Origin: Sipunculus nudus
Lineage: Eukaryota; Annelida; Sipuncula; Golfingiida; Sipunculidae
NCBI GenBank assembly: GCA_026874595.1
Contig: CM049309.1
Location: 46,406,079-46,470,078, forward strand
DNA: 64,000 nucleotides
Direction of reading: 5' to 3'
Part shown: in pieces, positions 10,484 to 20,220 of the stretch
How positions within the stretch are numbered: the stretch's first letter is position 1
Layout of the letters: the number at the start of each line of letters is the position of its first letter
The notes under the pieces: generated by a model
What the model was told of the DNA's origin: nothing
Databases searched by the model: none
What the model saw: only the letters and a program-made list of their open reading frames with translations
Program-made: the position numbers and the translations under genes

Positions 10484-12559
10484 TTTCATTTTTAAAACTG
10501 TACAGGGTCATGTATTAAATGTGATAATATGTTTATGTGATTTGATATTTAAAGTTACGACTTCAAAACAGTTGTTTATATATTGAGTATGTTAGTAAAG
10601 TAATATGATTGAATATTCAAATAAGATGAATGGTTAACATCCTACTCAAAAAAAAACAATATAGTTTTCATAATTCTGAAACGTTTATTCATACGTAAAT
10701 ACAAAAACCCCTGTTATAATCCAACTGTGATGTTTATATATGCTTATTCCAAATGTAATCGTCAGCTTGTAAACATAATGATATGACAGGATTGTAAAAT
10801 AAACTGAATAAACTATTAATCTTGTACAGAAAACAAAAAATTTATTTTGACTATTGTTGAAATGTTTTATTTATATGTAAATAAATATCATCGTAATAAT
10901 CTAATTTGGAATTTGTTTTAAACCTATTCTGGATATTATCGTGTACTTGTGTTGGTCTGGTCAATTTTCGACACGCCCATTTCCTTGTGTAATTTGTATG
11001 CAATCGGGCGGAAAACCTGGTGTGAAAGAGGGATTGTTTAAATGTAGTCTAGCCAATATCCAGCTGCTGACGCCATTTAAAAATATGACCTCGACGGTAA
11101 TGTGACAGTCAAGCCCTACCACTGGCCGATTTCCTTATGTAAATTGTATGCCAACTGGTACAAAATTAATCATGTCTGATTTGAACCCGCCTGAAATATT
11201 GAAATGTGTTTGTCAAAAGAAAGTAAGAATCCTTGTTTTTATCCCATCTGTGCAGTTGTCGTGAGTCTATTCTGGATAAAATCGTGTACATGTGTGGGTC
11301 TGGCCGTGTTTCGACACGCCCATTTCCTAATGTAATTTGTATGCAAGCGGACGAAAAACCTGGTGTGGAAAAAGAATTGATCCAGTGTCGTCTATAAAAT
11401 ATCCAGCTGCCGACGCCATTTGAAAATATGACCTCGACGGTAATGTGACAGTCAAGCCCTACCACTGGCCCGTTTCCTTATGTAAATTGTATGCCAACAG
11501 GTACAAAATGGTACATTTCTGTTTTGCACTTGCCTGATAATTTAAAGTTTAATAATTAAAATAGACTCATACTGTCCAGTGTTTAACTTGTCTTCACATC
11601 TTACCCAATGTACACATGAGGTGTGCTCTAGAACCCACGAGACCAAAGAAATTAATTACCATTCCCTTCACGCAGTCAACACCATTGTATAGCTGCCACT
11701 TCCCACCGAAACGGCTACAGTCCCTGCACGCATGTCCGGTCCTCAATGCACTCGTATGTGTAGCAAGATGAAATGTGATACTCTGATTTTGATGGATTAC
11801 AATACAGAAAGTTTGAACCGCAAGATGGTGTTTAATCCGTGCAGGCACATCGGATGATCCTCAATGTGTAAAACCGAACAAATTATATTTTAAGTTTGCA
11901 TAATGATTGGACAGTTTGCAAATTTACAGTTATAAGTCGGGACTATTAGACCCCTGCTGCTCGGGATGTATACAAAGCTGTGCTAAAAGGTATTGCTAAT
12001 ATCCGCTGTCTGGGAAGAGAACAGGTTAAACAGGTTTATCAGGTAACTACCCTTCTCTCTCAAATAAGAGTTGATAGGTTATGTGAATAACGCGCATCAC
12101 ACTGAAGGATGTTGTTATTTATCTTTAGATCATGATTGGTAAAATTTGTTTCATGTTATTCTTCACATTCGATGGAGAATAATATGACCACTTTAATTTT
12201 TGTAAACTATGAAATACTTTGTCAAGTCCCCTGTACATCATTCAAGTCAAAACGTCTAGATAGACGAGACAGTATCGAGTTCCTGTAAAGTACTCTATTA
12301 GATGGTCATCATTGGTGTCTCTGCATGTGGTAGCTCAGTCATACAGTATTACTGATAACATGTGGAGAGTAATAACAGGGAAAAGAACTAGATAAAGATA
12401 GAGGTGTTACAGCTCAAAAGCCCCTTCTGAATTCGCTACTGTCAAGACATATGTACGTGTCAATAACGGTCATCGTTTTTCTTAAGTATCTTTGTGACAT
12501 AGGTGGGAATCCATCACTTTATTTCCGACATGACAGTATGGACATGACATACAGCATTA
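10484..12559. other. Non-coding interior of TIR element
   Basis: No convincing gene is visible. A diverged tandem duplication fills 10923-11550. A minus-strand frame at 11594-11848 contains HACRDCSRF and HLATHTSALRTG, which faintly resemble zinc-finger linker and knuckle sequence, but not enough to call. AATAAA on the minus strand at 12518-12523 probably belongs to the small frame at 12560-12813. Confidence 0.4.
10923..11550 (+). repeat. Diverged ~343-bp tandem duplication
   Basis: 10923-11265 and 11267-11550 align over blocks such as TCGACACGCCCATTTCCT, GACCTCGACGGTAATGTGAC and AGTCAAGCCCTACCACTGGC. Numerous substitutions show it is much older than the 804-bp duplication in the polymerase. 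Confidence 0.85.
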
Positions 12560-12813
12560 TTATATACAGCTAGTTTCCACCCCCGAGGTAGCGCCGACCG
12601 TATTGATGACACGGCTGACCTCAGCTGTTTCCTCTATGTCGATAATTCCGCTAGCAATGTGCAGTTTACCTTCTACATAACGTTGTTTACTCCATCTCCT
12701 TTCATAATAGCACATTCAATCAAGAATGTAAATTTTGGATAGAAGTGTACGTAGATGACGTTACATAAAGGTTCAGTGAGGATATTCACAGCATAGAGAC
12801 ATATTCTCTTCAT
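12560..12813 (-). pseudogene. Small minus-strand frame, frameshifted
   Basis: Two overlapping frames read as one coding piece with a single frame break near 12675-12700. The first begins ATG 12813 and contains YVHFYPKFTFLIECAIMKG; the second contains VEGKLHIASGIIDIEETAEV and stops TAA at 12560-12562. AATAAA follows 37 nt later (12518-12523), as expected for the end of a transcript. Either it is a short gene of ~84 codons, or the last exon of the minus-strand gene starting at 15461. I recognise no family. Composition and codon use look coding, unlike the flanks. Confidence 0.4.
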
Positions 12814-12869
12814 ATTGTCAATATTATATTATCATTTGTTATTATTGTCAATTTATATTGGTAATTATA

Positions 12870-13005
12870 TGCATATGACATGTCATTTAAAGTTTCAATG
12901 GACTGCTTAAATCGGTTTCATTTTTGAATAATCGAGTAAAAAACGATAGCGTATGCACATACAAAGAATCCAATCCTGTCAGAGTTGAACAAACTCAAAG
13001 TAACG
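12870..13005. repeat. Diverged internal copy of TIR sequence
   Basis: This segment follows the right-TIR segment at ~15750-15880 block by block: GACATGT, TTTC.ATG, CTGCTTAAATCG, ATGCACA, CCTGTCAGAG, then a run ending AACGG. It lies just upstream of the small minus-strand frame, as the TIRs lie upstream of the outer genes. Identity is modest, so the call is tentative. Confidence 0.45.
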
Positions 13006-13029
13006 GACACCATCAACATGGAAAGGGAG

Positions 13030-13115
13030 CATGTCGCGAAGGTCACATAAAGGAGCCCCACCCCTTCGTGCATTCACGCATGATGACATACCTGCCCTCG
13101 TGTTCACACAAACAG
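13030..13115. repeat. Fragment shared with dispersed A modules
   Basis: CGCGAAGGTC, GGAGCCCCACCCCTTC, GTGCATTCACGCATG and CCTCGTGTTCA occur here in the same order as at 19025-19130 and 41987-42090, with an internal deletion. It links the interior of the polymerase element to the A modules. Confidence 0.6.
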
Positions 13116-14886
13116 TTTAAAACAAGACACACACACACATTTAAATGTATTGTTGATGTGTAGCGTTTACAGAGAAAAATCAGATTAGCTTCATACCAAA
13201 ATTGTCATGATGTGTGCATCTTTTCCTGAACTGGTGAAGTAAGCCTCTTGAGTCATTTCATTCCAACTATGTACATTTATTTAGATGTTTCCTTCATGAT
13301 GTATACCGTCGTATGATATGTTATGCTATCATATACAATAAACAGTTGTTCGATAATGCATACATTTATTATTTATTGTACAACATAAAACCTGTGTATT
13401 GTGCCAGGTTTTACATTGTATTGTGCGGGTGCGGTGTCGTTGATTGTAATAATAATGCTGACAAATAGAATAGACAAAAGACCCTCATTTCAATGTATAA
13501 TACTTATAATAATAATGATGCTAATACTACTACCACTAATTGTCACATTATTCATAACCATAATAGTAATCACCAAAATCAGGATGATTACAATAGTATA
13601 AAAACACACAAAATAATGGACATAATCATAATAATGATACTAAAAATAAGGAAACTATTGATAATGATGATGAAAATAATTAATGCCACACCTTTACGTT
13701 ACTGCAGGAACATCGTTAAAATCATTTTAGACAAGGGTAAGGCAATGTAAGAACAATATGATACTCCTCAATAGATAACTGACCTATATTGAATCAAGGG
13801 TAATTTTCTCCTGTAGGCTCCGTATCTGCTACCGACATTGTTGTACTACGCATATGTACTATGATAATTTGCAGAATTAAATAATATAGTGGACTTAAAT
13901 ATGGATTAATTAAAGCTAATTATTCATTAGCTTTTTATATAAAGTTTAAAGTACCTCGGATACTAAATAATCAAATTGGATCAGGTTTAACGTATGTCGA
14001 TATAAGATTTGTTATATTTTATTGATAAAATGCATACATTATGCAAATTAGACTATTGAGATTAAAGACCGTGGTTTTCGCATTTAAACATCAAAAGTTG
14101 GCTTAATAATTTACTTATTAAAAACTCTCTCATTAATTTCAATTGTGTATTAATTGTTTTTTTAATTTTAAAGTTAATTTACAGTTTTGTGTCATTTATT
14201 TTTTAAAAATTATATAAAGGAAAATTTGCATTTCTCTCTCTCTCTCTCTCTCTCTCTGTATATGAGAGATTTACCTAGGAGCGCCAAGGGTCGGTAACAG
14301 GTAGAGTTCTTGTTAACGGTACTGATGCTTCACAGTTAAGTCTAAGGTCAATAATAAGATCACGTGAATAATCCACAACCACAGAAATTTTCACGGCTTT
14401 CCTTATACACCTCTTTAGGAACCCCTTATTCAAATGCAAGTTATTTTATTGAGTTGCACACCCCCATACAGATTGTATATTAGCTGTGACTTAGAATTTT
14501 AATTTACACTTTTGAGTGTGATTATGTTTACTCTACCGTAAATATGTTGCTCATATACAGACTAGTACCAAGAGTGCCACTCTTATTGTAAGACCTTCAT
14601 GTACGCGCATTCATAATCAGTGGTCGCCACGCTTTGCATTCAGAATGATCACTGTCTTGTTAATCATATCAAACATGTACAGACTATATGTTTATATCCC
14701 TTGTAGAGTATGAAGGATAAACAACATCAAAACTATGAGTTCATATTAGAAGCCCATCGTATGAGTACAAACAATAACTAAGAGTGGTAGGTTAATTAGG
14801 TGGTTGTTTCGCAGTAAACACTGGTATAGTACAATCCTAATCTCACTCTTTGTTAAGGATGTATGACATCAAACAAATGTCACTCA
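13116..14886. other. AT-rich non-coding interior
   Basis: Contains (AAT)/(ATA)-rich stretches at 13440-13680 and a (CT)13 tract at 14233-14258. It is probably intronic to, or downstream of, the minus-strand gene beginning at 15461. A minus-strand open stretch near 14270-14420 could be an exon, but its phase does not match the first exon, so I do not call it. Confidence 0.4.
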
Positions 14887-15461
14887 CGCCCTTCGATTTC
14901 AAACTTAGCCCATGGGGGTCTCATAAGTCCCGGGGGCATGCATGATTCTACGTAACGGTCTATTTTCATAAACTCCCCACACAAGTCGAGTACGACATCA
15001 ACTAGTTCACCAACCGGCGAGTGTTCCTTCTGTGACCATCGTACTTCGCGTAGAATGCTTTCCAGGACAACCTCACACAGTTGCTGTACCTGTCTGAAGC
15101 GGCGTAATGCTTTCTGTTTTTCGTCAGGTAGCTGGGCGTACGCCTTCATCATTTGATCGTGCGTACCTCCAGACTGACACACATGGAACTGATCTTTCTT
15201 TAATGAAAAGAGAACAGTGTTCGCTGTTTTAGCATGGTTGTGTGCTATTTTCAATGACCGCATGGCCTTATCTATACAAAATTGTTCATGACTGTCAGGC
15301 TGCACTTCGTATCTACCTTTGTGAACTACTAGGAATGTAAATTCGTCGAGCTCGTCGGTATCATGATAAAATCCACAGAACATATGTTGGTATGCTCTCT
15401 TCAATTCGTAATGAGCAAAGTTCATACGCTGAGCAAGCGTATGTTGTGCAGCATCTGCCAT
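14887..15461 (-). CDS. Minus-strand gene of TIR element, first exon
   Basis: From ATG 15461 (context AAAATGG) about 191 codons are open. The product is predominantly helical and soluble-looking: MADAAQHTLAQRMNFAHYEL, then blocks such as DEFTFLVVHKGRYEV, AMRSLKIAHNHAKTAN, LRRFRQVQQLCEVVLESILREV and a Pro-rich end (MPPGLMRPPW). A GTGAGT donor follows the GAAGGGC at 14887, and the stop two codons later would then be intronic. Further exons should lie to the left; the small frame at 12560-12813 is a candidate last exon. No domain is recognised. It starts from the right TIR promoter, mirroring the zinc-finger gene at the other end. Confidence 0.5.
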
Positions 15462-15507
15462 TTTGTAACTTGTGGCAAACGTGGTGGACAAACAGCATAA
15501 AGCCTAA

Positions 15508-16040
15508 ACTCTGACATTTATACATTTTTTTTGGTAAAGGGTCTGTCGTCATATAAAATTGCACAGTCATGAAGAAAATGAGTCCATATATTACTTTTTT
15601 TTCTACAAATAAAGAGCCCGGACACGGATGGATGCGTTTTGTACTTATATGCTTGAATGCACACGAGTTCACATTTCCTTTAAGTGCAGGCTAATTAATC
15701 ATCTATGATTATTGTGTAACTTGGGTGAGAGTACACCTTGCATGCATATGACATGTTATTTCAAATTTCGATGAGCTGATTAAATCGATAACATTTTTTT
15801 CGTTATCGATTCAAAACGAACATGTATGCACACGCAAATAATTTAAACCTGTCAGAGATAAACACCAAATTAACAAACGGCAAGTCGACCTGGGATGAGA
15901 GATGAAAATATTTGCACATGCCACACTGTGTATACTGTTGTTAGGATTTAAGGATTACAACAGATTTCTAGGTAATATAAACAATGCATATCACAGGCGA
16001 TTAACAATCGATCATTTGTAGTCTTTTTGTTTAAAAATTG

Positions 16041-16041
<1 letters not shown>
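15508..16041 (-). repeat. Right terminal inverted repeat
   Basis: Inverted partner of 1950-2481. Its inner edge carries a TATA box on the minus strand (15517-15522), facing the minus-strand gene that starts at 15461. Its outer edge (TTTGTAGTCTTTTTG, then AAAATTG) leads into (TA)n at about 16041-16064. Confidence 0.9.
15517..15522 (-). promoter_or_regulatory. TATA box at inner edge of right TIR
   Basis: TATAAA on the minus strand within TGTATAAAT, the mirror of the left TIR box. A start about 30 nt downstream would fall close to 15488. That favours the ATG at 15461 over the earlier non-ATG codons of the same open frame. Confidence 0.5.
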
Positions 16042-16071
<30 letters not shown>

Positions 16072-16328
16072 GGATATATGAGATGTGATTCTAATTCATC
16101 CAGTACATTGAGGTCGAAGACAAATAAACTGTATAACTTCTACAGTATTTTAGTAGGTGTCCATCGACCATATCCGATACGCTTGCCCGAGGGCACTCAA
16201 CATGTGCCTGTTAAGTGCAGGGTTCCATTTCAGTGACTGACCATTCGGATGAAATGTCATTGTGATAAAATGTGATTTTTGTGTATATTAAACTCCTATA
16301 AAGACATTATCATAGAATGGAGGATTGT

Positions 16329-16383
<55 letters not shown>

Positions 16384-16536
16384 TGAGCTGGTAACATCAA
16401 AGAATCATGATATAATGTTACATGTCTATCAATGTGTTGGTATCCATTAGTGCTGGGTATCCATGCATGTATGTGACCAGTCGCGTGGGGCTGTATTATT
16501 ATGCAGAATGAACCCTTAAAATAAAGGGTACGGTAG
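16042..16536 (+). repeat. A module copy 1 (partial)
   Basis: Begins after a (TA)n tract with ATGAGATGTGATTCTAATTC. It includes GTCGAAGACAAATAAA, CATCGACCATATCCGATACG and CACTCAACATGTGCC, then (TA)n at 16333-16381, then TAACATCAAAGAATCATGATA and CCATGCATGTATGTGACCAG. It stops at a sharp junction with B module copy 1 near 16537. No gene product is apparent. Confidence 0.8.
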
Positions 16537-17979
16537 GGTGAAGATAATCTCCACGTGTCCCGATAGAATTCCACGTGGGACTGAAGGAAGGGCCAATAAA
16601 CGAATTATATCCGTACCGGTACATTTAACCTCCGTTTGTCCATCATTTATTTTCCCTCCACTCTTAAGGCAGCAGCAATATTTAAAAAATAGCTTGAAAA
16701 TGCATAGAATGAGTAAACAGAGAATTTAAAACATAACAGAACTACATGTAACACTCGTATTGAATAATTCTGTAAAATCATATTTTCTTTTATAAAATAT
16801 AATGAGAAAATGGGTCTACGGCATAAATAGGAGTAAAGAGAAAATGGTTCTACAGCACGGCCTTCTCTCAAACAAACGCAGACGTTATGACTATAACCGT
16901 GCTGCCGTCTATCGGTGGATGCTCGCACTAATTCGAGCTAACCCATAGCAACCCCCACCCCCCCCCCCCCCCCCAAATTGAATTACCACGAAATGTTAGC
17001 GAAATGAACCAGAAATTCCTACAAACGTTCATAAACCTCACATAAACGTATTTTTAACTTAAACCACTCAGCATTGTAGCAGAACTCACTGTAGGAATAT
17101 GCCAAGTTACTTTCAACCTTAAAAATCTGATCCTTTAAATAAAAGTACGATCCTATGATTTAAAAGTACCAGAACCACTGACCAATGACTTACTCCCAGT
17201 AACTTTCCACTTAATTATTGATTTTGAACCTCACCTGTGATAGCCCCGCTGCAAAATTCACGTTAAATTCATACACAACTTTCACCAAGCGTTCTGCGCC
17301 TGATCGACGTTGTTGATGATTCGTCACCGGGAACCACCTGGTTACGCGCGGCGGCCTCGTTTTTCTGACTCGCTGTTCCCTTTATAAACCATTCCCCTTT
17401 TATAACACACACTAGTCCTTCTATTTATTATGTTACGAAGTAATGTTAATATGTGTGATCAACTAAAGATATCCCATACCTACAAGTAAATAAATATTAC
17501 CGAGGTAGATTTCTTGAATTTCCTAGGGGAGATAAACAACCATTAACCGTCCCTCCAAATATAGTGGGATACCCCCTTCGTTCTTCCATCATAGACTCCC
17601 AGAAAATAACCACCCCGAATGTTTTCACTTAGAAATGTACTACAATCATTGGTCATATTTATATTCTATCGTATAATAGCATAATTACTTTGAATGATAA
17701 TAATATAAAACATTATGTACTTAAGAATGATACTTAGCCTAGATGTTTCACATTTGTATACTTAATGTATTTATTATGGATAAAGATATAAACCAAGTGA
17801 AATCTTAGTGGTATTGTTTGTGTATAGTTGTACACAAACATAATTTGTGTATGAATAGTAAAATGTAAAAAAATATAAATTAGATGAGAGTATGAGATAA
17901 AGATTGATAGATATGTATAAATAAGATGTAAGATAGTGTGAGATTAGTTGTTTAAAAGATATGTATAATATCATGGTTA
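16537..17979 (+). repeat. B module copy 1 (internal fragment)
   Basis: Matches the interior of the 2.5 kb B repeats at 31963-34489 and 43069-45613. It begins at the CACGTG-rich block (GATAATCTCCACGTGTCCCG) and ends near ATAATATCATGGTTATA. It lacks both B termini. It includes a C homopolymer at about 16957-16974. Confidence 0.85.
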
Positions 17980-18546
17980 TAGCGAGGACAGATATTTAGA
18001 TAAATCAGATAATAAGGTTAAAATAAACAAACGTGGGTCTTAACTGGGTGTGTGAACCATTTCTAATAAGTGAAAACAAGAAAATTTGCAGGTGGTTACC
18101 AGCCCCGCTTGGAATCATTAATTGTTTTGCTTGCACTTTCTGTTTTATTCACTAGATGGCGCTATTTTAGGGACCAGGCAGTTAATGTTATGCTTGGAAT
18201 TAACTTGGCCTTCCATTATAAATGAGCCTGAAACCTAACAGCCAATCTGAGGAAGGAATTTGAAAACCGGTTTCTCCCTGTGTCCTTGACCCTAAAGCAA
18301 CACGTCATGCTTGGTTAGAAACATGGGAGCATCGCTTCTCAACTTTGTACCTGGATTATATGTTTCATTTTCTTAGTTGAGCAAGAAAACCAGTAAGGAG
18401 TCGTAGTTAAGGGTATGTTAGCTAGATTATGTTTGGTAGTTTTGCCAAAGGAGGGACATTTAGTAATACCAGACAGGGCACCACAAGAATGCATGCAGTG
18501 CTTTCAGTCTCTGTATTATAGAGACGGACACTCTGTCTACCGTCGA
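17980..18546 (+). repeat. C segment copy 1
   Basis: Shared with 34619-35242: GGACAGATATTTAGATAA, AACAAACGTGGGTCTT, TTTCTAATAAGTGAAAACAA, ATTCACTAGATGGC and CACAAGAATGCATGCAGTGC. It ends at GTCGACC, where A module sequence resumes. The small open frame it contains (18415-18615) runs into A sequence and is not protein-like. Confidence 0.8.
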
Positions 18547-18673
18547 CCATATCCGATACGCTTGCACGAGGGCACTCAACATGTGCCTGTTAAGTGCAGC
18601 GTTCCATTTCAGTGACTGACCATTCGGATGAAATGTCATTGTGATAAAATGTGATTTTTGTGTATATTAAACT

Positions 18674-18704
<31 letters not shown>

Positions 18705-19402
18705 AAATATATATATATATCCATGCATGTATGTGACCAGTCGCGTGGGGCTGTATTATTATGCAGAATGAGCCTAAAAATAAAAGGTACGGTATAGGGT
18801 GAACACTGCACTGAATCGTCCAGTGCAAATGACTAGTGTCAAGGAGGCGGATCGACGATCTATCAAACAGAAGAATCACTCAGGTAATATGAATTTTCCT
18901 ATCCACATTTCATTTTTATAATATATATTAACATCATAGGGATTTAAGACACATTTGAAAATATAATTTCACAGGTTTCGACAGTATACGGGAGAATGTC
19001 TCCATGCTGTATATATTCCTCAGTTCGCGAAGGTCCCATTCTGGAGCCCCACCCCTTCGGTATCCGAAATATGGACGAGGTAACATGCCGCGTGCATTCA
19101 CGCATGGAAAACATACCTGACCTCGTGTTCATATACAAAATTATTTCACGTTCGTGTTAAAGTACTTCTTATGCTATCCCTTACCATATCAACGGCTTGG
19201 AGTCGAGTGACCATTTGTTCGGCGATGTATAAATGCTAGTTTAGCATAGAATTGCGATGTATAAATTTTTATTATAGCATATTTCAGCAAGGATGTACCT
19301 TGTGCGCGTCCAGTGTAAATGATCAAAAGAATACTTACTGAGGTATGGACATTAAAGATTACAACTTTCAGATAAAGTGGCCTTTCAGAATCGTTTAATA
19401 AT

Positions 19403-19435
<33 letters not shown>

Positions 19436-19622
19436 CCAGAGAAGAAAAATATAAATTGACCGTATTAAAATTTATGCTCAATCCTAAGGATGATAAAGAA
19501 AAACAAATAAATGAATAAATAATAAAAAAAATATTAGTAAAATCAGCCCTAACACTTTAACACACAAACACACTTCCTCTTTGTGTCTAGGCTATATCTA
19601 CTTAATCGATAGACTCTGTCTC

Positions 19623-19701
<79 letters not shown>

Positions 19702-19905
19702 CGATGACGTCACTCGACCGCCCCTGGTACATCACCTCTGAGTTACCAATGTGTCTGGACATGCGCAGTCAGTGACCCTGTCAGCCGTGACAACACGGGG
19801 TCCGCACCGTGTATTTCACACACAGAGACCACATACACACACACGGTACATTAGAGATTAATAATCGATCATTGGTAGTCCTTTTTTCCCCAATAATTGT
19901 TTATA
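18547..19905 (+). repeat. A module copy 2
   Basis: The most complete right-hand part of module A: ATATCCGATACGCTTGC, (TA)n at 18679-18720, CCATGCATGTATGTGACCAG, a 0.6 kb block with GCGAAGGTCCCATTCTGGAG, (AAT)n at 19402-19434, TCTG and CT repeats at 19624-19697, GATGACGTCA, and ACATGCGCAGTCAGTGACC. The last 45 bp resemble the outer end of the polymerase-element TIR. The minus strand has a 64-codon frame (18944-19138) that is also open in copy 5. Confidence 0.85.
19620..19697 (+). repeat. (TCTG)n (CT)n microsatellite
   Basis: About ten TCTG repeats followed by a CT run. Similar CT tracts sit at the same place in the other A modules (35756-35791, 42781-42814, 45848-45880). Confidence 0.95.
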
Positions 19906-19919
19906 TATATAATAAACCC

Positions 19920-20220
19920 CCATGTTTTTTTTTCATTTTGTCTGTCAATCCGGAGTGACACTCGAGTAAAGTCCCTCCAGGTCAAGGGTCATTAAACGGT
20001 TTCCCTTGCGTAGTATGTCCTGCATACGTGGCCGGCGAAAATCCTGGGAGAAAGAATACGTATGTTTTGTCGGACCGGTTTTGGGGTGGTTTGGGCGATG
20101 AGGCGTGACAGCTCCGGAACGTCCACGAGGTCTCGGAACTGTCACGTTAGTCCAGCCTTGCTCCTCTTGTTGGCAACAAGCTGACGACGGTCTTTCTTCT
20201 TCAGGTAGGAACCGTATATT
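19920..20220 (+). repeat. LTR-like fragment related to B modules
   Basis: The segment ends AGTCCAGCCTTGCTCCTCTT, then ACGGTCTTTCTTCTTCAG and GTAGGA (junction at 20204/20205). The same block recurs at 31770-31836, where the CAG is followed by AAAGAAAG instead of GTAGGA. It resembles a 5' splice site in one copy and a joined form in the other. Confidence 0.6.

Larger units (their letters stand above)
1950..16041. mobile_element. 14.1 kb TIR element encoding family B DNA polymerase
   Basis: Two inverted repeats of about 530 bp (1950-2481 and 15508-16041) bound a unit with a family B polymerase pseudogene and at least two other genes. Size, long TIRs and a protein-primed type polymerase recall Maverick/Polinton elements and the related adintovirus-like insertions. 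A complete Maverick would also carry a retroviral-type integrase, packaging ATPase, cysteine protease and capsid genes, and none is visible. Outside both TIRs the sequence is (TA)n, so no target-site duplication can be read. The polymerase is broken by several stops and frameshifts, so this copy is not autonomous. It may be a degraded relative of the Maverick group or a distinct family. Confidence 0.75.

Noticed and set aside
11594-11848. Minus-strand 84-codon zinc-finger-like frame
   Set aside because: Only loose Cys/His spacing; no complete C2H2 unit and no conserved linker.
1950-16041. Complete Maverick or endogenous adintovirus
   Set aside because: No integrase, ATPase, protease or capsid motif could be found; only the polymerase and TIRs support the relationship.
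18415-18615. 66-codon frame repeated at 35129-35311
   Set aside because: It spans the C/A module junction, has no domain, and is present only because both copies of the repeat are similar.
18944-19138. 64-codon minus-strand frame conserved at 41899-42093
   Set aside because: The two A copies are too similar overall for the open frame to be informative, and the related 13030-13115 segment has a stop; not called as a gene.
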